NCBI RefSeq assembly: GCF_900699015.1
Contig: NZ_LR217737.1
Span: 124,001 to 188,000 of the forward strand
From: Erwinia_E haradaeae_E
GTDB taxonomy: Bacteria; Pseudomonadota; Gammaproteobacteria; Enterobacterales; Enterobacteriaceae
Direction of reading: 5' to 3'
DNA length: 64,000 nt
The notes below the pieces were generated by a model, which had not been told where the DNA came from, did no database searches, and saw nothing but the letters and a program-made list of their open reading frames with translations. Shown one piece after another: positions 28,550 through 37,934 of the stretch (positions are counted from its first letter, which is position 1; every line of letters begins with the position of its first letter). The position numbers and the translations under genes are program-made.

Positions 28550-29133
28550 GCGCAGAGCGTCTATCTTTCGATGAGTGTAAAAGGAATGTAGTAGTTTTAT
28601 CCAGTAACGCTAAGAAAAAGAGAGTTAGGTAGTCATATAGATATATAAAGTATTTTTAATGAAATTTCGTTTAAAATACAAGTATAGATAACCATATTCA
28701 TAGATATTATGCTAAGATACTGAGTTATTAGAGTATATTTATATTAATAGTAATATTTTTAAAATCGGTATATATTACGTGTAGATCAATAGAGTTCAAA
28801 GAGTTTAGTTATGATCAGAATAGTGATTACAGTAAACAATAAAATATATTAAAATAATGATGTATGTATTTTATAGTTTTCTTCTTTGTAGATACTGCAA
28901 TATTATTAATTATTTTGATTAATTTAGTATTTTGTCAGAAAGAACCTTATTCAATTACTACATTTATTATAGTTTATAACTACTTTTAAATAGTATGTTT
29001 CTCATATTTACATATTTTCATGCTAGATCTCATTGATTTATTTAATTCTTAGTATTAGTGATATACTAGTATTCTCATCAATATCGTAATTACGGTTACT
29101 TTAATTATTCAAAAGGAGGATCTTGTTTCTTTT

Positions 29134-29183
29134 AATACATACTTAAGTTGATTTCTCATAGAAAAAAAACTTAAGTATGTATT
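29134..29183. other. 16-bp perfect hairpin behind an AAGGAGG motif
   Basis: AATACATACTTAAGTT and its exact complement flank an 18-nt loop in which TTTCT/AGAAA can extend the stem. AAAAGGAGGATC, a textbook ribosome-binding sequence, lies at 29111-29122 with no usable ORF after it. More than 1.2 kb from any gene. Confidence 0.45.
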
Positions 29184-30398
29184 TAATAATTTCAATTTAT
29201 TGTATAACAGCAATCCTTGCCAATATATTAATATCCATAGATTAAAAAGTATTAGAATATTAGTATGGAATTAATGTTGCTAGTTCATCTAGGATGATAG
29301 TGAAAAGTAAATGGTAAGTATAATTAGAGTCTATGAAATAAGAGTTCTACTTATTTCTTCTTAGTTTATAATTTTTAGGTTGAAACAACTAGTCTAGTTT
29401 CTTAAATCTTTATATCGTTATCATCATTATATTATGATGATGAAATATTGGTTTTACATGTATTTGTATAACTGGAAGTTTATCAGATATAGGATGTAAG
29501 CATATTATAATTGGTGAATAAGAAGAACAAAATATTTTTTTATTTTTTTTTAAAAAATGATTATTTTATCATAGATCATTCTGTTATGTTATGCATTATT
29601 TTTTACAAAAGTTTTGATAGGAAACTAATTTAACATAGACTAATATATTATAGTTGATTTTAAGGATATTAATTGAATTTAATAAGAATATATAGTTTAT
29701 TCATCGTTTCGTGTTGTCTTTTTGAACGGTGGTTTTACCTTATATGACGGTTTAAATAGATTAAAAGTATAATCCTAAAATATTTAGATATATATATGTA
29801 GTAAAAGATATCCATTTTTGGATTACTTGACTTTTCTTAAATTCAAAGAAGTGATATATAAATTTTTTTAAAACAAGTTTTCTTTGATTATGCAAAATTA
29901 GTGGGTTGCGTTTCTTATGGAGACTATCTCTACTGTTTATCATTAAAATGATGATAAGTTAAAGATATGTTGATTTTTTATATTATACTGTAGTATCTAC
30001 ATATTATTGATAGGACTCTATTCAGATTATATCAGATAAAATTAGACTTTCGTGATTCATAATGTTTTAGCCATTATTGCATAGAGAATGATAATTTATT
30101 TTTTTGATACATAGATCATTAAAATTTATATCAGTCACATAAAGTATAATAATTTTATACAACAGTCTATTGTAGATTTGAGAATCTAAGTATTCAATTT
30201 GTAAACAATTGAATTTATCTGTGATAATATAGATGTCACATCAAAATGATGATTTGTATAACTTTCAAGTATTTCAAATTAGATTCAATCTGAAAGGTAT
30301 TTTATTATAAAATATGTCATAATTATTTATGTGAAGATGAGAATGATTTTTCACTGGATATTGTATCTATTATTAGAACACAATTAGTAAAATTAAGA

Positions 30399-30420
30399 CA
30401 ACGGGGACAGGGCCCCGTTG
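30399..30420 (-). terminator. ompF intrinsic terminator
   Basis: CAACGGGG/CCCCGTTG with a 6-nt loop, 45 bp past the ompF stop; on the minus strand TCTTAATTTT follows. The 8-bp GC-rich stem is exceptional in this AT-rich DNA and indicates selection for strong termination. Confidence 0.75.
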
Positions 30421-30464
30421 AATATTTATTAGGATCGAATACTGACCCGCTTGTATATTGGATA

Positions 30465-31568
30465 TTAGAATTGATAGATTAAACCAACGCCTACAGTATC
30501 ATCAGTAGTGATAGATGCTTGGCTAGTAAACTCATTTTTATCTAATAGATTGATTTTATAATCTACGTAGGTCAATAGTTTAGAATTAAAATTATAATAG
30601 GTAGCTAAATCAATATATTTATATAAATCTTGCTTTCCATGTGTTTGAATGTGTTTTCCGATAGATTGAAGATAGGCTAAGGATGGGCGAAGTCCACAGT
30701 CGGACTGGTATTGTGCAACTGCTTCAAATTTTTGCTCTTTTGCAACCATACCTTCATGTGTTGTAGAACCACTTATAGTTTTAATATAAGTGTTATTTCT
30801 AGTTTCACCATACATTGCTGCTATATAAACATTATTTGCGTCATATTTCATTGCAGTAGTCCAAGTTTCAGCAGTTTTTTTACCTTTAGAAAAAAATGCG
30901 TCCTCCTGATGTTTGGTTCGATCTGCATGGGTATAAGCTGCAGATACTGCAACTCCAACTGGATTTTTATAGGTTATAGAACTGCCTATACCGCTTCCGT
31001 TTTCTGTACGAATGTTGTGAGGGGTAGTGTTGCTACTATGTTTTCTTTGATATTGAAGAGCAAAATCAAAACCATCAAGTAAACCAAAAAGATTGCTGTT
31101 TCGATAGGTGACAAGATCATTAGAACGACCGACCATTCCGTTATCAGAATAAGCAGCATTGCCACCAGATGCTGGTAGAATATTGGTCCATGAGATTGGA
31201 TCATAACCTATTCCATAGTTACGACCATAGTCAATTGTTCCATAATCAGAAAATTTGATACCAGCAAAACCAAGACGCGTTTGAGAACCTGATGTATCGC
31301 CTATTTCAGGAAGGTTAGTTTGAATATTATATTCCCATTGTCCATAACTAGTTAATAAATCAGTTATTTGACTTTCTGCTTTCAATCCAAAACGAAGATA
31401 AGATTTATCATCTTCATTATTTTGGTTTTTAGAGAATCGATTATGTAGATTAATCGTACCATATAGATTGATTTTATTACCATCTTTGTTATAGATTTCT
31501 TCAGCGTTAGCGGCCCCCGCTGCAATCAGCGCTGGTATCACTACTGCAAGAATTTTGTGCTTGATCAT
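30465..31568 (-). CDS. ompF: outer membrane porin, OmpF type
   Basis: Trimeric 16-strand beta-barrel that lets small solutes cross the outer membrane. I start at ATG 31568 (367 aa; E. coli OmpF 362): it has GAGG upstream and gives a clean signal peptide of 22 residues ending AGAANA, followed by EEIYNKDGNKINLYG. The constriction-loop region (ILPASGGNAAYSDNGMVGR) and the DYGRNYG segment match OmpF; the C-terminus ends in F (LIYQF), the BAM recognition signal. asnS lies just upstream as in E. coli, which supports OmpF over OmpC. It is the only porin in the window and probably the main solute route; BamB, also present, would help assemble it. Confidence 0.93.
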   Translation of the reverse strand: MIKHKILAVVIPALIAAGAANAEEIYNKDGNKINLYGTINLHNRFSKNQNNEDDKSYLRFGLKAESQITDLLTSYGQWEYNIQTNLPEIGDTSGSQTRLGFAGIKFSDYGTIDYGRNYGIGYDPISWTNILPASGGNAAYSDNGMVGRSNDLVTYRNSNLFGLLDGFDFALQYQRKHSSNTTPHNIRTENGSGIGSSITYKNPVGVAVSAAYTHADRTKHQEDAFFSKGKKTAETWTTAMKYDANNVYIAAMYGETRNNTYIKTISGSTTHEGMVAKEQKFEAVAQYQSDCGLRPSLAYLQSIGKHIQTHGKQDLYKYIDLATYYNFNSKLLTYVDYKINLLDKNEFTSQASITTDDTVGVGLIYQF

Positions 31569-31640
31569 TTTATGAACCTCATTGGAGTGATTGTCTGGAC
31601 ACCCGAGAGCTAACCCTGCCGATAATAATTCTTTATACAA
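31569..31640 (-). promoter_or_regulatory. conserved ompF leader and -10 box
   Basis: On the minus strand TATAAA (31632-31637) is a candidate -10 box, giving a leader of about 57 nt that contains CGGCAGGG, GGGTGTCC and CAATGAGG before the ATG. The leader is far more GC-rich than the spacers and, from memory, resembles the E. coli ompF leader (CGGCAG, GGTGTC, CCATGAGGG), the part where small RNAs act. Confidence 0.5.
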
Positions 31641-31697
31641 TTTTCAGAAAGTTTAGCGCTTTCTTTTTTCCATCCATAGAGATCTTATCATTGGTAT

Positions 31698-31711
31698 CTA
31701 GATTAATCTAG
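31698..31711. promoter_or_regulatory. 14-bp palindrome upstream of ompF
   Basis: CTAGATTAATCTAG, about 60 bp upstream of the candidate -10 box of ompF. Possible regulator site; the family is unknown and it does not resemble an OmpR box I can recognise. Confidence 0.25.
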
Positions 31712-31884
31712 TCTGAAAATAACACTAATCTTTTATTTTATTAATATAACCAGATAAGAATAAATCTATTATGTATCATAATTATGTTTCAGTTTTTAAA
31801 GTAAATTGAAAATTTTAAAAAATTATTAAGTATTGAAAGGAGTTATATATATAAGCAGATCTTTATATCTTGTCTGATGATTCA

Positions 31885-33273
31885 TTAGAAGGCTATATTA
31901 CGTGGTGTTCGCGGAAAGGCAATGACATCTCTAACATTATTAATACCAGAAACATAAGAAATTAATCGTTCAAAACCTAATCCAAATCCAGAGTGTGGCA
32001 CTGTTCCATAACGTCGTAGGTCGCGATACCACCAATAATCTTCTTTATTCATATTCATTTCTAGTAATCGTTTATCTAAAATTTCAAGACGTTCTTCCCG
32101 TTGCGAACCACCAATAATTTCTCCGATACCGGGGGCAAGAATATCCATCGCTGCTACGGTAAGCTCGTCTTGATTGAGTCGCATATAAAAAGCTTTAATA
32201 TCTTTTGGATAGTTTTTGATGACTACTAGAGATTGACAATATTTTTCAGTGAGATAGCGCTCATGCTCTGATGACAGATCCAAACCCCATTGAATAGAGT
32301 GGCTAAAGTTTTTTTCCGAGGCGAGTAAAATCTTTATAGCTTCAGAATAATCAATGTGTATAAAATCATTGATAAGTAAATTATTTAACTGGAGTATTAG
32401 GTTTTTTTTTGCATGTTTAGACAGGAAATATAAGTCTTCAGATCGTTCAGAAAGTATATTAGTACAAACGTCTTTCATCATGGATTCAGCAATCTTGGCT
32501 GTCTCCTCTAGATTAAAAAAAGCAATTTCAGGTTCTAACATCCAGAATTCTGCTAGATGACGGCTAGTGTTTGATTTTTCTGCTCTAAAAGTGGGGCCGA
32601 AAGTATAAATTTTTGAGATAGCACTTGCATAGGCCTCAGCATTTAATTGTCCAGATACAGTTAAAAACGCTTCTTGACCAAAAAAGTCTGTGTTGAAATT
32701 AACTTTTCCAGTTTTTGTTCGGGGTAGGTTTTCCATATCTAATGTCGATACGCGAAACATATCTCCAGCTCCTTCACTGTTTGAAGAAGTAATCAATGGT
32801 GTAGATACCCAGAAAAATCCCTGTTCATTGAAGAATTTATGTAGAGTATAAGCTGCGGTATGTCGTATACGTGCTATTGCACCAATTAAGTTGGTACGTG
32901 GTCGAAGGTGTGCCATTTCACGTAAATATTCAAAACTATGAGGTTTTGCTGCCATTGGGTAGCTATCTGGATTTTCTACCGATCCTATTACCTTGATATT
33001 TGTTGCTTTAATTTCAATAAACTGGCCTTTACCTTGTGATTCTATAACCTTTCCTGTTACCTCTAATGAACAACCAGTGGTAAGATACGGTATTTCAGAT
33101 TGGTTTTTATCTACAACAACTTGGATTGGATTAAAACAGGATCCATCATAAACAGAAATAAAGGAAACACCGGTTTTTGATTTTCTTCGAGTACGAACCC
33201 AGCCTCGTATAGTTACTTCCTTTTCTATAGAAAGCTGTCCTTCTATAAGATTAGCTATAGACATCACATTCAT
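31885..33273 (-). CDS. asnS: asparaginyl-tRNA synthetase
   Basis: Charges tRNA-Asn with asparagine. 462 residues (E. coli 466). The N-terminal OB-fold anticodon-binding domain (about 15-110, VTIRGWVRTRRKSKTGVSFI) is followed by the class II catalytic core: motif 2 around FGPTFRAEKSNTSRHLAEFW and motif 3 GFGLGFERLISYV. GIGEIIGGSQREERL and the C-terminal FPRTPRNIAF are intact. The start ATG gives the E. coli N-terminal length. ompF follows on the same strand after 316 bp, the ancestral neighbour; pncB is gone. Confidence 0.97.
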   Translation of the reverse strand: MNVMSIANLIEGQLSIEKEVTIRGWVRTRRKSKTGVSFISVYDGSCFNPIQVVVDKNQSEIPYLTTGCSLEVTGKVIESQGKGQFIEIKATNIKVIGSVENPDSYPMAAKPHSFEYLREMAHLRPRTNLIGAIARIRHTAAYTLHKFFNEQGFFWVSTPLITSSNSEGAGDMFRVSTLDMENLPRTKTGKVNFNTDFFGQEAFLTVSGQLNAEAYASAISKIYTFGPTFRAEKSNTSRHLAEFWMLEPEIAFFNLEETAKIAESMMKDVCTNILSERSEDLYFLSKHAKKNLILQLNNLLINDFIHIDYSEAIKILLASEKNFSHSIQWGLDLSSEHERYLTEKYCQSLVVIKNYPKDIKAFYMRLNQDELTVAAMDILAPGIGEIIGGSQREERLEILDKRLLEMNMNKEDYWWYRDLRRYGTVPHSGFGLGFERLISYVSGINNVRDVIAFPRTPRNIAF

Positions 33274-34080
33274 ATGAACCTCTAAATATTTCTTCTAATA
33301 TAAGATGAATTAGTCTATATTTTATGTTATCTTTGTGCGACTAGTTAATAGGAAAAATTTGTTTTATTCTATTGTTTAGATATTTAGTTGAGAAATATAA
33401 GATGCTATCTAATAGCATTAGATGACTTTATTCAAGGTTACCTTAGTAAATATAATATTTATAGATAAAAATATTATATTAATGTTCATAAAATATAATT
33501 ATGTCGCTGAATCAGCTTAACATAAAGAAAAGACCATAGGTTAGAAAGATTGGATGTAAAAGTTGGATTTTATTTTGTAACAACATCTTTATTATTTTCA
33601 ATGAGAGTAAAAATTATGTTTTTGATAATTAGTTTAGATAGTCATTAAGAGTTTCAATTATAGAGATTAAGTCATTTATCGAGATATTAGGGTAATTGAA
33701 GCAGCGGTTATAAAGTTTATTTCACTTGTATTATGATATTTCCATCAAAGTTAATTATCTATTTTTATTTTTTCTTACTTCAATCTATTGATATCAGATA
33801 ATATCAAATTTTATAATTTTAGTTTAATTTTTTATTATTCAATAAAATTTTTCATGATATTAATAATACTATTATAGGTATGTTTTAAAACAACAAGTAA
33901 GATTTATTTAAAATAAATAATTTTCTTTTTATATGTAATTTGTATTTATAATTGAGTTGATTCTATATAAAAGATGTAGTTAGCACATTATCAAAGAATA
34001 ATTATATTAGATTTTTTTATAATGGATACTAACTAATCTACAATGGTAGTTGTCATTGAATGCTTAATATTGAGTTTATT
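33274..34080. other. gene-free spacer
   Basis: No gene. Two hairpins: ATGCTAT-CTA-ATAGCAT (33402-33418) and an all-AT 10-bp stem TATAATATTT/AAATATTATA near 33451-33478. Both could be chance. Confidence 0.5.
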
Positions 34081-34839
34081 CTATTTCTGATGTTTGCACG
34101 TGTTTTGAAGTATACGTTGTCTGACGGCTTCATAGAGACAAATTCCGGTTGCTACTGATAAATTTAGGGAGGAAACTTTACCTATCATAGGAATACTAAC
34201 TAATTCGTTACAGTGTTCAAGTGTTAGACGGCGCATTCCCTTCTCCTCGCCACCTACAACTAGAGATAATCGTCCAGTCATTTTAGTTTGATATAAAGTT
34301 TTATTAGCTTTTTCAGTTGCACCGATAATCCAAATATTTTCTTCCTTTAATACTCGAATTATCCGTACTAAATTGGTAACACGAATTAAAGGTATGTATT
34401 CCGTTGCACCGCTTGCAGATTTTTTTGCTATAGCATTTAATGGTGCAGTTCGGTCTTTGGCGGTAATGACAGCATGGATACCAGAAGCATTGGCACTGCG
34501 TATACAGGCGCCAAGATTATGTGGATCAGTAACACCATCTAAGATCAGAAAAAACGGATTATCTAGATTCTTTATTAAATCTAAGAGGTCATTTTCTTTA
34601 TACAGAGATTCTGTTCGTGTATATGCAATTATTCCTTGATGAACCCCTCCTCCTGATTGTGCATCTAATTGATATTTATGAACTTTTATAATGATAATAT
34701 TATGATATTGGAGTTTTTTAATTAAAGTTTTAACACGATGATCCTCACGTGTTAGGCTAATCAATACTTTCTCAATATGTTTTGGTTTGATTTCAATCAG
34801 GGCATTAATGGCGTGAATACCAAAAACAATTGGACTCAT
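34081..34839 (-). CDS. rlmB: 23S rRNA 2'-O-methyltransferase RlmB
   Basis: SpoU/TrmH-family enzyme that methylates G2251 in the peptidyl-transferase P loop of 23S rRNA. 252 residues (E. coli 243). An N-terminal L30e-like RNA-binding domain (1-75) precedes the knotted SPOUT domain. Motif 1 is LDGVTDPHNLGACIRSA, motif 2 LVVGGEEKGMRRL, motif 3 IPMIGKVSSLNLSVATGICL, so the AdoMet-binding knot is complete. The C-terminus is extended by about nine residues (ILQNTCKHQK). It follows rnr as in E. coli, but with 285 bp between them. Confidence 0.95.
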   Translation of the reverse strand: MSPIVFGIHAINALIEIKPKHIEKVLISLTREDHRVKTLIKKLQYHNIIIIKVHKYQLDAQSGGGVHQGIIAYTRTESLYKENDLLDLIKNLDNPFFLILDGVTDPHNLGACIRSANASGIHAVITAKDRTAPLNAIAKKSASGATEYIPLIRVTNLVRIIRVLKEENIWIIGATEKANKTLYQTKMTGRLSLVVGGEEKGMRRLTLEHCNELVSIPMIGKVSSLNLSVATGICLYEAVRQRILQNTCKHQK

Positions 34840-35124
34840 ATTTATACCTTTATCAAAGACATGAAAGATAATTAAAATATTAAGATCTTATCTTAATAGA
34901 AGTAATCTTGATTAGAAAGATATATATTGTTATAGTTTATTGAGTGTTTTTGATGTTATTGCTCTTTAATATAGGTTATAAGAAATTCAGTTAATTGTTT
35001 TGAAGGAACAAGTACAATGATAGATGGATCTTTAGTGATTGTTTAAAGGATTTTATTGTCCATCATTTTTCTAGCTGGTTTGCATTTATTAATAATCTAT
35101 AATATTAGATACTAGTCTATATTA

Positions 35125-37449
35125 TTAATCCAATGCTTTTGTTATTTTTTTAACATGTATCTCTTTTATAAATAAGGGTCGACGACATCGTTTTTTAGTT
35201 TTTATTATTTTTCTACTTTTAGGTTTAGTAGATTTAGAATCTATTAAAGATGGTGTTTTTTGGTTATAGATAAGAGTAAGGTTAATCTTTCGTTCTTCTA
35301 GATGTACAGAATCAATACGTACTTCTACTTGATCTCCTAGACGATAAATTATGTTACTATACGCTCCGATTAAGCGTTGTCCAACTGAATCAAAACGGTA
35401 TCGATCATTATTCAGTGTCGAGATGTGCACTAATCCATCAATAAAGAGGTTGCTAAGACGGACAAAGAATCCAAAATTGGTTACCGTGGAGATTACCCCA
35501 CTAAATGCCTCTCCTACTCGATCTTTAATAAAATCACATTTAAGCCAATCTATTACATCACGTGTAGCTTCATCAGCTCTTCTTTCTGTCATAGAGCAAT
35601 GCTGACCAAATTGTAGCATTTGCGGTATGGTGTAATGAAATCCGCCAGTTGGCGTACATTGATTCTTTAAGTTACCCATGTTTTTTGCTAATAGATATTT
35701 AATAGCACGATGTAGTAGCAGATCAGGATAGCGTCGGATTGGTGATGTAAAATGAGCGTAAGATGCTAGTGCTAAACCAAAATGCCCCCGATTTTCTGAG
35801 TCGTATACTGCTTGCTTCATGGATCGTAAAAGCAAGCTCTGAATCATTTCATGATCTGGGCGTCCGCTGATTTTTTTAAGTAGATCTGCATAGTCTAATG
35901 GTTCTGGTTTTTCACCACCAAGTAAAGTTAATCCTAATTCATTTAAGATGGATCGAAAACTTTTAATGCTATCGTCTATTGGGCGATCATGATCTCGAAA
36001 TAATGCCGGTTCATTATATTTTTCTACGAATAGCGCGGATGCAATGTTTGCAAGAATCATGCACTCTTCAATGAGCTTGTGTGCATCATTACGCACAATC
36101 TTTTCAACACGTTCAATTCTATGATTAATATTAAAAATAAATTTTGCTTCCTCCATTTCAAATGAAATGCCTCCACGCTGTTCCCTCGATTGATCTAATT
36201 TTAGATATAGATTGTGCAGTGTTTCTAAATTGTTTATGATTGGTTTATATTTTTTTCTTAATTGTTGGTCACCCTGCAAAATTTTCCAGACTGTATTATA
36301 GGTTAATTGGGCAAAAGAATTCATAATTGCTTCGTAATGCTTATAACTGATTAATTTTCCATGTGAGGAAATTATCATTTCGCATACTATACAAAGACGG
36401 TCAACTTCTGGATTTAGTGAGCATAAATTATTAGAAAGTATTTCTGGTAACATGGGTACTACTTGTGATGGGAAATAGACTGAGGTTCCACGATTAATTG
36501 CCTCCCTGTCTAGAAGAGTACCAGGTCGTACATAATAACTAACATCAGCAATAGCAACCCATAAACGCCATCCTCCTTCTTTTTGAGGTTCACAGAATAC
36601 TGCATCATCAAAATCAGAAGAATCTTCTCCATCGATGGTAACTAATGGTAGTTTTCGAAGATCAACACGTCCATGTTTGTCTTCTATCGGTATTATTGTA
36701 TTTATTTTTTCTATTACTTTTTTGATTTCACTAGACCACTGATGTGGAAGATAATGCGCTCGAAGTGCAATGTTAATAGCCATGTTAGTATCCATTTTGC
36801 GGCCAAGTATCTCAACTATTTTCCCAATAGCTGGATTGCGACGAGTAGGGCGTTCTATTAGCTGTACTACTACCACTGAGCCGATATCTGTTCCTATTTT
36901 TCTTTTTTCTTGAATTAGAATATGGAAGTTTAATCGATTATCGCTAGGTATCACAAAATTTCCTGTAGTATTATTTAAGCAACGTCCTACAATATGGCTA
37001 TTTCGAGGTTCAATAATACGCACTACACATGCTTCGCAACGTCCTTTTCGATCTACACCCATTGCTTGTGCAAGAATAACGTCCCCATGTAGACACATTT
37101 TCATTTGTTCGCTAGATAGATATAAATCATCTTTTCTTCCTAAAACACGCAAGAAACCAAAACCATCTCGATGTCCAATTACTTTTCCTGTGATTAAAAG
37201 ATGGCTTCGTTTTGGTATAGCATAACCGCTCCTAGGAGTAAACATTAGCTGACCATCACGTTCCATTGCTCTTAATCGTCTTCGTAGTGCTTCAGTTTTC
37301 TCTTCTCCGCTAATTCCTAAGTCTTGTGCTAATTCCTCACGTCGGGTTGGTTTTGTTCGTTGTTTGATGTTAGTGAGAATGCATTCACGGCTAGGAATAG
37401 GATTTTCATATTTTTGCGCTTCTCGTTTCTGAAAAGGGTCGTGTGGCAT
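35125..37449 (-). CDS. rnr: ribonuclease R
   Basis: Processive 3'-5' exoribonuclease that degrades structured RNA and takes part in rRNA quality control and trans-translation. 774 residues (E. coli 813). It has an N-terminal helix-turn-helix region (about 20-80), two cold-shock domains, the RNB catalytic domain with the aspartate cluster in TIDGEDSSDFDDAVF, and an S1 domain near the C-terminus (GVISTVTNFGFFVRLSN). The lysine-rich tail is cut to about 40 residues, which accounts for the difference in length. The start MPHDPFQKREAQKYENPIPS matches E. coli exactly in register. Order purA-rnr-rlmB is ancestral; nsrR, normally between purA and rnr, is missing. Confidence 0.97.
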   Translation of the reverse strand: MPHDPFQKREAQKYENPIPSRECILTNIKQRTKPTRREELAQDLGISGEEKTEALRRRLRAMERDGQLMFTPRSGYAIPKRSHLLITGKVIGHRDGFGFLRVLGRKDDLYLSSEQMKMCLHGDVILAQAMGVDRKGRCEACVVRIIEPRNSHIVGRCLNNTTGNFVIPSDNRLNFHILIQEKRKIGTDIGSVVVVQLIERPTRRNPAIGKIVEILGRKMDTNMAINIALRAHYLPHQWSSEIKKVIEKINTIIPIEDKHGRVDLRKLPLVTIDGEDSSDFDDAVFCEPQKEGGWRLWVAIADVSYYVRPGTLLDREAINRGTSVYFPSQVVPMLPEILSNNLCSLNPEVDRLCIVCEMIISSHGKLISYKHYEAIMNSFAQLTYNTVWKILQGDQQLRKKYKPIINNLETLHNLYLKLDQSREQRGGISFEMEEAKFIFNINHRIERVEKIVRNDAHKLIEECMILANIASALFVEKYNEPALFRDHDRPIDDSIKSFRSILNELGLTLLGGEKPEPLDYADLLKKISGRPDHEMIQSLLLRSMKQAVYDSENRGHFGLALASYAHFTSPIRRYPDLLLHRAIKYLLAKNMGNLKNQCTPTGGFHYTIPQMLQFGQHCSMTERRADEATRDVIDWLKCDFIKDRVGEAFSGVISTVTNFGFFVRLSNLFIDGLVHISTLNNDRYRFDSVGQRLIGAYSNIIYRLGDQVEVRIDSVHLEERKINLTLIYNQKTPSLIDSKSTKPKSRKIIKTKKRCRRPLFIKEIHVKKITKALD

Positions 37450-37934
37450 TTAGGGTTTCTCCGATATTTTTTGATAAGTTATGGTCATGTATTGTTTTAG
37501 TATAATACGGAAAAGTAGACGCTTATTTTGCACTATAAAATTAAAGAACATGGCGTTTCCTATTTTAGAAATATTTTTATTATTTTAGTATCATTTGATT
37601 ACAAGAAAAAGCCTAGGGTGATATGACTAGATAATAAGTATTGATGCATGAACCTTAGTATACTCATTTCTTGTTTATAAATTATCTTAGGCCAAAGGAG
37701 ATTTGTGGTATTTGAGGATTGATGATTTAATTATCGGTAATTTTGTTATTGTTTTAATGTGTGCAAGAGATTTATTTATATTTAAATTCATGTATTTAAT
37801 TGATTTAAGTTGAGGAGTTTTATACATAATATTTATTTATCAATTAACAATAAACCAAGACAGAATAAAACAATATTTGGCATTAGTATTAAAGTGAAAC
37901 TGGATATCAGTGATTTTGAAATGCATTCATGAAT
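37450..37934. other. spacer between purA and rnr (former nsrR site)
   Basis: 485 bp where E. coli has nsrR, the nitric-oxide-sensing repressor. I can read no NsrR sequence. AAAGGAG at 37695-37701 on the plus strand precedes only short frames. Confidence 0.5.

Larger units (their letters stand above)
27282..30464. other. 3.2-kb gene-free spacer, largest void
   Basis: No supported gene; a 60-codon minus-strand ORF at 29761-29943 looks like chance. It contains a promoter-like element with a GC-rich patch (28523-28611), a 16-bp hairpin (29134-29183) and the ompF terminator (30399-30420). Confidence 0.55.
31569..31884. other. spacer between ompF and asnS
   Basis: Holds the ompF leader and promoter region, plus the palindrome at 31698-31711. 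The rest is AT-rich with no gene. Confidence 0.6.

Noticed and set aside
29111..29122. AAAAGGAGGATC as a possible 16S rRNA 3' end on the opposite strand
   Set aside because: The complement lacks the full conserved GGATCACCTCC, and no rRNA sequence flanks it.
29761..29943. 60-codon minus-strand ORF in the largest void
   Set aside because: Short, AT-driven composition, no motif; not supported.
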